64,000 bases of DNA from Formicarius rufipectus (taxonomy: Eukaryota > Chordata > Aves > Passeriformes > Formicariidae). The DNA lies in contig VXAU01002072.1 of assembly GCA_013399695.1 (NCBI GenBank), positions 1,005,037 to 1,069,036 on the forward strand, read 5' to 3'. Below are positions 1 through 13,614 of the stretch, one piece after another. Each line of letters starts with the position of its first letter. Within the stretch, counting starts at the first letter, position 1. Both the position numbers and the translations under genes were made by a program. The notes under the pieces were generated by a model. The model made no database searches. It was given only the letters and a program-made list of their open reading frames with translations, and had not been told where the DNA came from.

Positions 1-3000
1 GACATATAGATGTAGATCTGACTTTGCTTTGCTTTTTTTGTCTCTGTCCACTTCAGAATCTTAGCACAATCGACCAAAAGCATTCACAGGGAAAAACTTG
101 TTTACAATAACAGATCATTAGTTTTGGTACTCAGTTTGGTTAGGAGAACAGGAGCACAGAAAGGAGAATTTAATTCATAACTTTGTTAGATCATTTTCTT
201 CTTAGCTTTTTTTGTAGATGTGGCCTTGTGCTGCCATATCTTTCCTCTAGCCATGGAAGCTGTTGCTGAAACTACAATCAGGAGAGAGGTCTTAATGAGA
301 ATAGTTAAAGTCTACACCAAGGGACAGACATATTCCTTGCCCTTTAAAGCTAGCCAAAAAGCAGGTTAATTTTTTCCCCATTATTTCTTTTTCCCCAAAA
401 AAATGCGTTACAGGGTTTTTAGCTGATAAAAATTTATTTTACTTCTTTGTTAAGAAGTTCATAAATGGCAAACCCCTCAAACAGTAATTTCATTAGTGTT
501 TACCACTGTAAACACTATCCGACTGTACCTATAATAATTAGAAGGTAATATTTTAGTGAAATTTTGTGTCCTCTAAATAGGCAATGTAAAACCAGGAAAA
601 TGTTGACAAGCAGGTAGATTTTGGATAAGTGCATATATTCAAACCGTCTCCCAGTAAGTTGTTACATCTGCCACAGGCTATGTCTCACAATCTGATCAGG
701 GAAAGTTTTGATGTCTTCATGTGTTATGGTGCAATGATAATGGCATTGGACCTGTGTGGAGATGTGTCCATGCCCCACTCTGCCTCTTCTTGCTCCCTCT
801 GATCACACTGCAGCTTGTTGGTTTCCCTTCAGTCCACCTTTCAGGGTGTTAATCAGGTAGTAGGCCTGCAACCTATTTGCCCCTTTCTGCTGTCACCTTC
901 AGAAGGACTCAGGTCAAATCCCTTCTTGTTCCTCAACTATCCTGAGGGTCTGAATAGATTATTTCTGCAATAGATTTATTTTATGAATACTTACATTCTA
1001 CTACTGCTGTACTATGCAGTTCTGCTGAACTTCAAATTGGAAGATTTCATATCCTATTCCCATGAGATATCTGTGTTATATTCAATTTTTGTCAGTAAAA
1101 ATAGGCATTTGAAATGAAAATGCTGTCCTCTCCAAAGCTTTCTTAGAAATTCAGAAATGCTTCAAGGTCCCAAGTCTTTTAACTGCCTCTGCACTACACA
1201 GAATCTTCTGTTACAACCTCGAGCAGCATAATTTTTTTTACAACTTGAACTATAGACAGGATTTTAATATTCAGAGTAGGCTGTGTGAAGAGGAGCCCTG
1301 TGAATCACTACCAAAGATAAGGACAGAATGGAAGCTGTTGCCCTGGTGTTGCATTTCCTTTCATTAAGATTACACTTCTGTTGCTCTGGTGTTGTGTTTC
1401 CCATGCTAAGTTGATACTCCACGAGCTATGCTGGTTGTGCAGCCTGTTTGGTGTGTGCCATGTGGCATTTCCAAATTCCATTCAAGTGAAAGAAGACACA
1501 GGGCCATGATTTTGATGTAACAAAAAGTAAAAATTCTAATTTATTTTAATGGTGTTGTCATTTAAGCTGTTCATTTTGCTTCCAGCTTTTCCGAATTTTT
1601 TTTCCCTATAATTTTCCTTTTCCTTTCCATACTTCCTTAAAAAATCATCAGATTATGTGAGTTTCAGATTCTGGTGAGGCTACAGTGAACTGAAGTAATG
1701 GATTTCATGCTGTCTTCCTCTAGCTCCTATAATTTTACCTAAGATTTATTATATATAATCCCATTATTTTATTCAATAGCAACTTTCCCCTTCTCCCCTT
1801 ATTATCTTTATCTTTTACCTTGTCTCCTCTTTTGTTTTAACATGGTACTTTAAAGATTGCAAGTTAGTTCTAAGGTGGAGTTCTGTGATATAATCAACTT
1901 CAAAAGAGTATTTAAATTGCTTTTCATCCGCTACTATACTGAAATGTATGTTCAGATATCAGCATTTACTTTTTATTTTATTTCTTTATGCTCCTGCAGT
2001 GTTATAAGAAAATAGTACTGTAGCTTTTTTTTCTTGAAAACACTCTTATAGATTAGCACCATGTTATTTAACAATTCTCGTACATAACAGTGGATTCAGG
2101 GAAAGAGCAGTGCCTTGGAGATAGGAGTCATTCTTTCAAATAGCTTTTTATCATTTAAGTGATTTTTTTTGTGTCTGTCTTTGGGCATTAAATAATGGAG
2201 GAAAAGACCTCAGGGGGTAATCCTTCCTTTCATAGAAGTTCTGAGGCGCTTCAGGCTTTCCCAGGTTCTCCCATTTCCTGCCCTCCCTGTATTTGCCCTG
2301 TTCTAGACATAATACTATATTTTAGTTCCCAGAAATATTCTCTGCATGGTTTAGGCTGTTTGCGAAGGCTGGGACTGCAGTATGCAGGCATGTGGACTCC
2401 AGAAAGTGAACAAGAACTGCCCACAGTATTTAATGTACACAGAACACTGAGTGTCTACAAGCCACTGGGCCAGTAATTTTCCATACACAGAATTTCTGTT
2501 CATGTAGCCAGATTGTGATTAGATGACTCTCTCAGATTACCCTGTAGGGAGGGCAGTCAGTCATGGCACCCATATTGAAAAGCTCACTGTCTACTTGTTC
2601 AAGTTACACTGTGGAGATATATTTTTTAAATGCTCTGTAATAAGTTACCTATGCACAAAAGAGTCATGAACCATTCTGTCATAAAGATCCTGTCAACTTG
2701 TTTGTTAGAATACATCTGAGGCAGCTTGGTTCATAGTTAGGAATCCTAAGCACCACTGACAAATCTCAGCCTCATTTTCTTTCAGAGTGTTACCAGTGGC
2801 AAAAAGGTTGTCAGCTGACCCTTATACAGAAACTATAATTTCCCTGAAAGACAATTAAACATATGTCATGTATCCAGTGTCCTGTGGTTTGGTCTAGTAC
2901 CACTTAAAACAGATTCCATGTAGTTACATGGAATTTGTAAGATGGACAGATGAACCTTAGTTCTGCATTTGTATATAAGCAATCACATAGTATATAAACA

Positions 3001-6000
3001 AATTACAAAATTAATCCAAGAATATTATTAAATACATCTCCAAAGTGAAATTGAATTGTTATTTGCTTTTCCACACACTTCATAAACATATACATGTAGG
3101 CAAAAAAAACAAATAGGTGTTTCTATTACACCAGTTTCCTAATAATTCATCCACAGTCTAACAGGTTATGTGACAGCATTAATATTTGGGAGAATGCACT
3201 GTACCTATATATATGTAAACATACAGTTAGAATTGCTCTGGGAATCCTATATTTGAATTTCTGCACTTCTTTGTAATGAATTGTTTGACCTTCACGATGT
3301 ATTAACTTACGGATTTTTTTAAAATTTAATATACTGATGAAATTGGGGCAGAGAACACAGATGACTGCCTCTGAGCCCTCAGGCTCCTGATTATCTCAGG
3401 ATAACTGTGCCTTCCTGGAGTTGCTCAACTGCTGCACTAACAATCTTTACTGTGAAGAAAGCAACATTAGATAAACATCATTCAGAAGGGTATCTCTAAT
3501 TGAGCCTATGGAAATAATTTGCCCCAAGCATCAGCAGTAGATGGGTGTGGTTTTCAGATCATCAAGAAATATCTTTAGCCAGTATCAGCTCAGTGCTGTG
3601 TCACCCTCTTGTTTTAATTGACATTGACTGCATCACTTAGTCATTCGAACTATTTACAAATCTTGATTAAGTTACAATAGTTAAATGTCAATATATTCAT
3701 GACAGCTTTATGGGCTAGGGAGTTACCTGCCCTTTTTTTGTTTGAACACTTCATGCAGAGACAGTAAAAGACATTTATTTATGCCCACGTATTGACTAGT
3801 GGCAGCAACGGCTGCCAGCAGCTGAGGCTGGCACTGTGAAGATGCAACACTCAACAGAGGCATCTCAGTAGGTATCTTTACTCCCCAATTAAGCAGCTTT
3901 TCAAAACAAGCCACCATCCTTGTGCTTGCAATTATTATAGTGAACAAATCCAGGGAGTGAGGACCTTCTAAGATATACAGGACCACCACATGGATCAAAA
4001 CTGGGTGATAACACCACTGGAACGGGTGACCTTGTGGTTGTCCTCTCTGGGTGTTGTTGGCAGTAAGTGTTTTGAAGATGACCTCCTTTGCCTCTCAGCT
4101 TCACATCTTCAGTATTGTGTTTGTTCCTTGTAACACATCCACCATTTTGTCTTCCTGCATATGTCACCCCAATCTTCATATCAATGTCCTGCAATTCCTC
4201 CTGTTCAAATGCAAAGGCTTTACACTGTGTCACCACACCTAAAGTTCGTAGCTCATGTAACTGCCAGGACAGAAAATGGGTAAATGTACCCTGTAGGAAG
4301 CTTGGTGAAGTAGAAGTGTTGGAGTGCTTGGAAACTTCAACTGGGAGGTCTGTCTCACATAAATGAGGCCACTATTCCAGCAAATTACATCTATTTCTGC
4401 TGTGTAAAACTAGGGAAAGTTTGGTTTCCTGGGACTTTGCTGTCCTTTCAGTTTAATTGCATCCAAATTAAATAGAAGTTGCTGATATTATAATGGCAGT
4501 ATCAGATGTTCCCGTTTCATTTACTGATATACAAGTTCTATTTCCCCATGAATGACAAGTGGCCTGATGACAATTCCCCGATATGTTTGGATCTATTTTT
4601 ATGCAGTAAAAATCAAAGTCATTTTAAGCAGGAAAGAAAAGAAAACATAGCTTGATTGTTAATTTTTTTTTGTGATAGGTTTATGTTAATCTGTCCTCAA
4701 AAATAATTTATTATTAATACTTTGGATATTGATAGAATATCTATGGCACTGACTTGCCATCATAATCTATGTGTAGGCTACTTTTTATGCACTGCTTTTG
4801 TTTAAAGCTTCTCTTGTCTCCAGAGAATTTAGTTTGAACAATCATAGCTGCTTTTTTAATTTCTCAAATATTTATTGATATGTGCCTCCAACTATCATAC
4901 TTTATGTCAAAGTATCCTTGTGCATATATGTATCAAATGACATATACACTAATATTTGCAATTTTTTAATACAACACACATTATTGTTACATCATACATA
5001 CACCTATAACATATGCAATTATTATAGAGGGATATGTGTATAAATGTGTGTGATGAGAAGGATCATAAGAGGATTGTAACAACATGCTTGCTATTACTAG
5101 TGATACTTATTTGCAAGGAAAAAATTAACCTAAATGACTGCAGTGGATTATGTGTGCCTGAAAGAGTAGTTGTCCTGAAATTGGCATTGTAATTAAAATT
5201 CATACCTTACTTTAATCCAGAAAAATGTTACAAGATACAGAAGCCTCCTCATTATTACTAAAAGGTTCCCCACAAGTTGCAGGATGCATGTTGTGAACGT
5301 GTATCTGCAGGCAGAAGTTACTGTACTTTTTACAAAGACAACACAGTGCCACAGAAAGGCGTTAACACTTCTACTCTAACGCTGTGGTTTGTGAACACTG
5401 ACAGCTTCTGAAGCTCTTCTCTTTCCAGTGCAAACACTCACAAATCTGCCAGAGGAAGAGATAAATGGCTAGGCTTCAATCCCAACCTGCTTCCAACTCC
5501 TCTGAACGGCTCATTCAGTAGCACTCGGCTCTACAGACATTTTATCCTGAGGCTTTTATCGCTGAAAGGAAGTGGGGACCTGATTTCCCTCTTCCCACTG
5601 CCGGCTCCCCAGGTTGCACATAGATCTCTTGCCACAATAGGCTGTAGTCGTGTTTCAGCAGCAAGCACCAAACAGGCTGTAGCTCCAACAGGGAAAAAAG
5701 AATGTTTAATAACAACCTCAGCTTTCTCAAGCTGAGGTGGGTCCATGAAGTGCCACTGGTATTTTGTTTGCAAGATGATGATATGTGAACTTGCTTAAAT
5801 GATACAAAGTAATCCCCTATGATTATACTAATTAAAATGGGAAGGATGGCAGACCATGCACTTTTGCATTATAGATACTGGCTGTGAAGTTTTACGGTCT
5901 GAAAATAATTTTTTCCGTCTTAGGAAGAAAAAAAGTTTCTATAAATGCAAACTTTAGCAATTTAATGATACCTGCATTCTGTGCAATGCATAGTCCTCTA

Positions 6001-6743
6001 TTTAAACAAGTTGAGGGTCTGATCACATATTTACAACCAAGCTATAATTTTCAGAGCTCAGAGTGCACAAGGAATGCACAATCAGATTTTGGGAGGCTCA
6101 AATCTACAGCTCACAGCTGCCTTGAGTATCCCTTAACAACATATATTCCTAAGGCTTCCTCCCAGCTCAGATGGAGAGAAAAAGCTATTAATTAAGGGTG
6201 CTATGCCAGTTCATACCAGTCAGAGATCCAACCTAATAGTTACAGTCCACAATAGAAAGAAGTGTCTTGATGGAGATCTCCAGGATACATATGCTAATTA
6301 TCCTGAAGATAATTACTGGGTGTAATGGTAGGAGATGATGAGTACTCTTTACTTACACTGGAACCTGTGGGCCAAGTGTAAAGTGGTGCCAGCTCTGTTC
6401 CTACTGGCTGATAAAGTATGAGCATGAGTATCATATATTCAGCAATGCTAAGGGGTAAGTCCTATTTGAAAATTGCATATATTAACCAGCAGCTCTTTTG
6501 AGCAGAACAGAAAATATCATATTTATATTGATAGTCAAAAGGGGTGCAAGAAACTGGCTGTTGGATTTTTAAGTAAAGAAAACTTTATCCCTTTCTCCTG
6601 CCCTGTCAGAGTAATCTAAGTTACTTCTGTGTTTCTCCAGTCCATGTATTCCATATTGTGCCCACAAGGTTTTCCAATGCAGTCTGAGATCTTGATTTGC
6701 TAAAAGAATTCCTGTGGACCAGAAGACAACTTGGCATTATGGA
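1..6743. other. Non-coding stretch, no gene seen
   Basis: All six frames are closed at short intervals; the longest open frames are about 110 codons, with no recognisable domain or codon pattern. Composition is AT-leaning with very few CpG. A decayed 43-bp tandem duplication lies at 1335-1420. A particularly AT-rich stretch at about 4880-5060 carries alternating TATA/CATA-type words. Neither looks functional from sequence alone. I see no interspersed repeat I can name. Confidence 0.7.
1335..1420. repeat. Decayed tandem duplication, period 43 bp
   Basis: Bases 1335-1358 and 1378-1401 match at 21 of 24 positions; both begin ctgttgc and run into ctggtgttg. The remaining half of each unit is only loosely similar (a shared taag/aag word and atactcc-like end). 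This looks like an old local duplication that has since diverged. No function is implied. Confidence 0.5.
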
Positions 6744-6850
6744 TGTTATAGTTTCAGAATCTAATGGAATTTTTCTTTCCCCACCGCCAGAATGAGGGGC
6801 ATTCTGGCGGTGGGGAAAGAAAAATTCCATTAGATTCTGAAACTATAACA
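6744..6850. repeat. Perfect inverted repeat, two 51-bp arms, 5-base loop
   Basis: The left arm (6744-6794) is the exact reverse complement of the right arm (6800-6850), with loop agggg at 6795-6799. Pairing stops at 6743/6851 (A opposite A). Outside the perfect arms the flanks have only patchy inverted similarity, for example CATT-type words and a cttttagc/cttttgcc pair. Because of the symmetry, the same 9-10 residue frame opens on both strands. A 51-bp arm without one mismatch must be recent in origin, recently homogenised, or a foldback artefact of sequencing or assembly. If transcribed, it would give a long fully paired hairpin. I do not recognise a transposon family in it. Confidence 0.95.
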
Positions 6851-6959
6851 ATGGCCCATTGTGGTCATCCTGCAAATCTTTTGCCTAGGTGTGTCAGAAG
6901 CCCGCAGTACATTTATACCATTAGTGCCACATGTTCATCCCTCGCTTGTAGAAAAGTTG

Positions 6960-7375
6960 TGCTCACTGTGAGATCAGGCTGTTGGGAGCCTTGCCTCTGC
7001 TGGCTTGATAGAGATCTGTTCTGGGTTACACAAAAATTCTGGTATCAACCTTTTCTTTTTTCTTTTTTCTCCAAGGTATGCCTTTTGGCTGACTCTCCAA
7101 CTGTTTCTGGTGGGTTTTCTGGGCGTCGGGAGGGGATCCATATGAAAGGATGTCCATGTTGCCTCTGTCCTGTGACGACGTGTGTTTTTTCCGTGTGGGG
7201 GAGGCTGGGCCACCACTTCATTTTATTCTGGTGGGTGAGGCTTGGGAAGTTTCTCATCATCACTTGGTTTAACTCAGGTTTATCGGTATTGTTATTAGCA
7301 TCCTTCTTGGAAAAGAATTATTTTTCCCCTTACTTCTGGGCTTATTTGGTGTCTCTTTCTGTATTGGGGTATTGA
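6960..7375. other. GC-richer block with open frames on both strands, possible old repeat
   Basis: This block has more G/C-rich and CpG words than its surroundings (gggcgtcggg, gacgacgtgtg). It is open on the + strand (a 203-codon frame from 6764 to 7375 that starts inside the palindrome) and in two frames on the - strand (6974-7216 and 7045-7263). No frame shows a domain I recognise. A pyrimidine run lies at 7051-7071 and an AATAAA on the - strand at 7222-7227. The minus-strand reading has the texture of an LTR or internal retroelement fragment, but I cannot place it in a family. It may equally be unique sequence. The frames are probably fortuitous. Confidence 0.3.
7051..7071. repeat. Short T/C microsatellite
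   Basis: A pure pyrimidine run of T5-6 blocks separated by single C (about three units). It is followed by ccaaggtatg. Confidence 0.8.
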
Positions 7376-9181
7376 ATCCAAGGGAGGAGACTTCTGTCTA
7401 AGGTCTCTGCTCCTCCATATTGTCTCAGGCTGAGACAAGATCGTACTAGGACTGATTCAGGGAGGACCAGGGCAATGAGTGAGCTGTGTGTCCAAAGATA
7501 TGGCTGTGAGGTCTATCTGATTGCCTTCCTCAGTGCCCAGGGAAGCAAAAGACATGGTGGAGAATTTCCAGGCTGGGACTTGAAAGCCAGGCACAAGAGT
7601 GCATGCCAGCTGTCCTGTGTGACAGTATTTCCTTCTTGGTCTTCTGGTTGTGCTGCTCAGCTGCAGGGATATAGTCTGTAGTTTTAAAATTGCTTTAAAG
7701 CTGGCTCTTACTGATCATGAGGAGGGAGGCCACAGAGTTCTAACTTCAGTCCCCGTCAGGTTTGCCACGGAGTAGAGTCTGGTTGTATCTACATGTTAAT
7801 AATCCTTCATAATGAACATAAATCAGAATCTTAGTTTATTAACTGAGCTGCAGAAAACATAAACATGTTCCCTTCTCTATCAAGCACATTTAAAGAGTAG
7901 TGGCAACAAATTAACTATCACCTCCAAAATAACATCCATTCCTCAGGGATCATATTGCACCTCCAAAGTCTGTCTTACTGTTATTCTCCCAATCTGTTTT
8001 GCACTTCTGTTGAAGAGAGCTCATTCATATCTAGCAGCAGTTCCTCCAGACTGCTGTATGTCATCTATAGGTCTTCCTGTTGTTCTGTTTGTCTTCCAGG
8101 AAGCTGAGCAGATCTGCCATAAAGAAGTAAATGGAGTATAAGGTGATATCTGTACAACTGTAGGAAAATTTAGAAATAAGTAAATCTGCATTGTAAGAAA
8201 AATGAAGCACTTAATTATTTAGAATTCATCACCTGCTTGTGACAGTAGAGCTTTGTGATTTAATAAAAGCTTAATTTTGTTCTGAATTTCGTTTCCAACT
8301 TTTACAGTTACATCAACCTTCCCTATAGGCCTTTCAGCCCCAGAGTCTGCAATCACCTCTGCCCTGCAGATGCAGTTTTAGGGAAAACCACAATCCTTTT
8401 ATAAGCTAGATGTTATTGAAAGATAAGGCTATACCTTGGGCAGTATTCTGCCCTAGATTTGCTGTGTGGGAGAAATATGCAGGTGGTCTCAACATTTCAG
8501 TATTTCCTCAGTTGCAGAGGAAAGTTACACTTGAGTCTCTGTTTCCTTCCCAGTGAGGGAGCAGACACACTGCTTCATGCAGTCAGAAGAAATGCTGCCT
8601 GTACAAGACCTTCCTTTATTTTTTTTACTAGGGTATCATGGGAAGGTCAGATGAAATCTGGCCCTACAGCATTTACTCTGACTAATTTTTTTTTGTATGG
8701 CTTCTTGCATGTAAACAGTACAGTAAAGCACTTTCAGAACAAAGGAGTATTTGAGAGGCCTGCTAAAGATGTTGGGTTCATTAGCTTCACACAGAGCCAA
8801 ATTCTGTCCTTCAGGACACACCTTTCATTAGGAGTTAGATCATGCATCTGGGGAATGGAAATTATCCTTTAATGCAGTTGTATCAAAGAGATTCCATTTG
8901 ACAGTTTTCTCATTTCTTTCCACAATTAAAAATGCTAGCAAAAGCCCTAGAACAAGTTCATTTTTTCTTTGATTTATTCCATGTTTCAAGCTTGTTGCTT
9001 AATTTTTAAAAAATTCTGTATAACTGTAGGAGAGCTCTGTTTCTGTTGGCAACTTGCAAATGGCTAATTTTCCTCTCCAGCCTTTGCCCTTCCACCTGAA
9101 CCAGCTCTTCAGTTTGAAGCTATTTCTGGGTAGAAGAAACATTGTAGAAAGAGAATGGAGACATTTTTCCAGGAACGGACC

Positions 9182-9201
9182 CTGGTTTATGCTGGTTTAT
9201 G
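9182..9201. repeat. Exact tandem duplication of a 10-mer
   Basis: The word ctggtttatg occurs twice head to tail (9182-9191 and 9192-9201). This is a simple replication-slippage type of duplication. Confidence 0.9.
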
Positions 9202-10590
9202 GCCCAAGACCAATCTCTGAGCCAGCTGGGCTTTCCTTGCAAAGATGTGGATGGAGAGTGGAAAGGCTAGGAAGTTGGGAAGGTGGATGGTGTCACCAGG
9301 CCAAAAGAAATTAGGTAAATTTGCAGATAACATGTTACTAAACTTATTAGCAGCACTAGGCAGCAACGCATCATCAAGCATAACACAATAACAAATCTTG
9401 TTGGGTGATGTAGAAGAATGGAATGCAGAAATTGTCTAGACTCACATGCTCTCCATGAACAACATCTTCCACAGAAGGCATCTTTCATTGGAGACAGATT
9501 ACTGAATGGGATGGATCATTAATTTGACGTAACGGGACACTGCTGCTTCAATTGGGACCTGATACTTGAAATTATTATTGTTTTTTCAGTGAACTTTTCA
9601 TAGCACTTTGATTGTCATAGCAATCAATATCAAATTAATTAACCAAAATTCCTGTTTGTCCTAGTTCTTATTGCCACAGGATGAGTTTCTGTCTTACAAG
9701 AGGTGTTCTTTATTCTTCATTTGCAGCATGTCATATACCTTTAGGAGCCCCAGTCTGTATTTCTGGGGGTGATGCATCTAAAGCCACTGCCTGAAGGAGG
9801 AGGGAAAGGGAGAATAAGAGAACTGGAAACACATAATGTACCAGATGTGGGCTTGTTCTCATAAAATCCAAAATTTATTTTTGAATTTTTTAAAAAAGTC
9901 TATGTTTTATTCCAGGTAGAAGGTGATCAAGTCTGACACAGTGACTTTTTTCAGACTCATATTCTCTTATCAATTTGATTTACCTTGCTAAATCCCTTTG
10001 GAAACTGTATCTGACCTAATTTTTTCAGCAGTGACTCTTACAGCAAGAACAAATAATAGGGGTGACCCTGTGCATTCCTGCCATATCTTTTTCTCTGTAA
10101 TGTGGATCATTCTAGTTTCAATTCGTATTCATCTGTGAAGAGACAAAGTCAAAGATCAGTTTGAAACAGCTGATACATTCCTGCAAATTCACATTTGGCA
10201 GTACTGTAATTGGGTAAATATTGCCAACATGTATTGATTTGCTTTTTCTGCTTCAGCCAACAGACCCAATGTTATCTGCCAAATATATTTTTTATGTAAA
10301 TGACACCTCATGCTGCCTGATGTTGCATGAGCTGTATCAATTTACTGCGAACCTCACCTGCTCTGAGAGTGTTACTGGCTCTGGAGGGGATTCCGATCTT
10401 TTCAACAACAGATTTTGTGATTTCCCCTTAAAACTAAATTTAGCAGAGAAACTATCTGCAAATAGTGAGACTTCCAGTTATGTCTGTTTGCCATGTTTTG
10501 GGGAGTTAGCTGTCTCTGAATTTGCTGTGACTCTGTGAGGTGGAAACATTATAAATTGCTTTTCTCTCTCTTGGGCCACTATTATTTCTC

Positions 10591-10650
10591 TGTGTACATG
10601 TGTGTGTACTTGTGTGTGAGTGTTTGTACGTGTATTTGTGCGTGAGAGTG
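10591..10650. repeat. Imperfect TG dinucleotide tract
   Basis: About 60 bases are dominated by TG/TGTG units, interrupted by ta, ac and ttt. The tract is too interrupted to be strongly length-polymorphic. It may adopt Z-form, as alternating TG runs can. Confidence 0.85.
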
Positions 10651-12714
10651 TAACCTAATAAGACGCCTTAAAGTCTATTCTGTTAATAGGCCTTCTGTGT
10701 TGCTCCTGCTGCAGCCAGCAGCCAAGCTGCCCTCACTGCTTGTGGTGGGTGATGGAGAATGCTCAGAATTCAACAAGTGTCTGCTGTCTCAGCTGCTTTT
10801 TTTGTCCCCTACAAAGGCATGCCTGCAGTGTGGAGGAAAGTGTTCTGTGCTCCAAGCAGCTATATTCCAGGCTGTGGTTGCTGTCGAGGGAGAGGTTCTT
10901 TTGGATTTAATGACAGATGGAAAAAAAATTCTTCCAAAGTTCTTTCCCCTTGCAAGAAACAGATTTGTTTTATTAAAGAACGGTGGAGCAGGATGCTGTT
11001 GCATCATCTAGGTATGGAATCTGAGACAAGAAAATATTTTTTATATAGGTATATTGTATTATAAGGATTATAAAATAATTACTCCTTCTACTATGATGAT
11101 GTCTAATAGGTCCATTACAGAAACATGGCAGAGACATACCCTGCTTTAAGAAGGACACAGGCTATTTCAAGAAGATGTGGAAATCCATTACTTTTTGACA
11201 TGACATCAGTAGTTATTGTGAAGACCTGTATGAATACACAAAGTCATTAATGCAATATAAATACCTCTCTTTAACAGCAATTGCTGCATGAGGCAGTTTA
11301 TTTCAGAATCCTTTGCTGGATGGAAATATAAAAGGACTTAAAAATGCTTTTGCTACTGTTCTTTTTCTGCCATGATCATTAATCAACTCAAACTCTCATT
11401 TAGCTTACTGTTATGAAGAAAATTGTGCTTCTTGTGTTGCAAAGCTGCAGTATGATGAGGAAACTTCAAACCCTTCCTCTTCTAACCAAACTCTTCCTTA
11501 GTGCCTCTGTGCAGTGGCAGCAAAGGAAATGAGCTAAATAGCTCTTGGCGTAGAGAATATCACCTACATTAGTTGTTGGTACTGAGAACTGCCCATCTGG
11601 GAGAGCAGCTGGAAAAGGCTTGAACACCATCCCTTCACTTCACCTCATACTTTTGCTGTTTCCCATTCCCAAATTATGGTCCTGAACTAGGAGCAATTGA
11701 ACTCTAATGAGATTTCTATTGATTGGATCAGTACCTCAAATAGAAGAAGTATCATCTTAAATTTTAAAGTATTTGTGGTGCTAGAAGTCCATTTTTAATT
11801 TTTATTCTATTTTTTAAATGAAGGGAAACTGAGACAGAAAGGAACAGTAGCATCAGGGACAGAAGTTCAAGGCTTCAATAGAGTGGTTGGTCTTCCTTTC
11901 TTTTTATGCAGGGGGATATGGAGGTCCTCACGTGAGGGTCCTTGTGATAGGATGGATAGTGCAAGCTGCTGATTGTTTTGAACAAGCTTACAGCTCTGCA
12001 CTTGGAGAGCTAATGGATAAGGAATTATTACCTGCTCTTGGATCTCAATTATGCAATCTTTGTCTCTGGTCTTCTGTGAAGCAAGAAAATTGAAGCAGAA
12101 ATGAAATTTATTAGCTACATTATGAATGTGGTAAATGCTGATGTCTTATTGAAAATGAGGCATTTGCTAAATAGAAATGCTTTTAAAACAATATAATCCT
12201 TCACTGTCCCTTCAGGACAAACAACTGGAGAGCAGCGATTGCAGAAATCATTTAGGTCATGCAAATCAAGCTCCAGCAGCAGTGTTTCATTCAGTGAGAA
12301 GGGAAAGCTAGACAGTCCTATTAAGAAGCCTTGTAATGATAAAACATGATTAAAGTGACTTAGAAGAAATTACCAAGTGGGGGTCAAGAAGGGCTAAGAA
12401 GGGCAAGCTGATCATGGAAGTGTATTTTTAAATGGACTAATTCCAAGGAAGTATCTTTATCATAGTCACACATAAATGGTTGAACAATAATCACATAAAA
12501 AAGATGCAAAAATCATAGCCCTTACAAGGTCCAAGTTTAGTAGCTTTTTCTATACAGAGCTGATTTACATCAAGTGACATAGGGGCCTAAAATTCTCACG
12601 TAATGTTTTCACGAAAGATGACAATTAGCTTTTTTCTGGACTTAAATTTAAATGTCACTTGGAGGAATATCAAGTTACCCAATATTGTACAGTGCAAGCA
12701 GAATGTAATGAAAG

Positions 12715-12741
12715 GTACTGCAGCTAATGCTGCCGCAGTAC
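12715..12741. repeat. Small imperfect hairpin with flanking direct repeat
   Basis: Stem 12715-12724 pairs with 12732-12741 with a single mismatch around a 7-base loop. The word tattgtacag occurs on both sides (12683-12692 and 12746-12755). The stem is too short to be a canonical pre-microRNA, and outer pairing is poor. Probably chance. Confidence 0.4.
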
Positions 12742-13614
12742 GCTGTATTGTACAGGGGAGCCAGCTCTGCCTTTTGCAGATGCCGGAGATGAATTTCCCT
12801 TGCAGTGGTGCTGGCCTGCCAGTGCAGCTGAATGAAGACAATGTAATCACTTTCTCTAATGGGGTTAAATAACTGGAGATAGTTTTAATGTGTGGCAGTA
12901 CCTGGAGGAAATATATCATCAACCAAACACACTGTTTGGTTACAACAGGCTGTGCACAGACTCTTCACAACTTTGAGACCTCTGGCTCCTTGATGTTACT
13001 GCACAATAGAGCTGAGAGATACCTCTTTATAAGCTACTGGTTATAAACCAGATTGAACAGCAAGCTATCTCTTGGCAAACACTGAGGAGCATGTCTGTTC
13101 CTCCTCCTGCCTCCTTCCCTCATTTCACTTCTTAGAATTATTTCTACTTCTGTCTTTCAGACGTTTTGATCCTGAAGGCCCAAGGGTGGTTCTGGTGCAT
13201 GCAGCTCCCTGAAGTCAGTGACACTAACCTGAAATCACATGCTCACACAAGTGATGAAGTTTGGTTTTGGACTTGACAGCTCCAAGTTAGGTTTTGAGGA
13301 ATACAAATTTTTGATGATCTACCAAAGTAGGAAGCTGGCTGGCTATGACCAGGCTGTATCATCAGCTGCTTTCCAATTTTCCTCACCAAAGACATGTGGA
13401 TGATAAGGGAGAAGAAAGGATGATAGTGACTACTAGCGTGAAGGAGAAGTGACAATGAAGACTTTGTTTTTGGCCTGGCCATGGAGTTGTAGCAAGGAAA
13501 CTGAAAGGCCAGTTAGGTCTCTACCTGGCAGTTGGATGAGAAGCATAGGAGTTAACCACAACCCATGAAGCAGTAGCGCACTGAAAACAAAGTACGGAAA
13601 TGTAAAGCTGAAAT

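Larger units (their letters stand above)
7381..13614. other. Non-coding stretch, no gene seen
   Basis: Open frames are at most about 137 codons (8459-8872 +) and lack any known motif. The block contains an exact 10-bp duplication at 9182-9201, a TG-rich tract at 10591-10650 and a small hairpin at 12715-12741. CpG is sparse. A slightly GC-richer patch at about 10690-10920 has frames open on both strands, but shows no splice or coding pattern that I can defend. Confidence 0.65.

Noticed and set aside
6764..7375. 203-codon open frame (+), longest in the window
   Set aside because: It begins within the palindrome, has no domain or codon bias, and the opposite strand is equally open. Treated as fortuitous.
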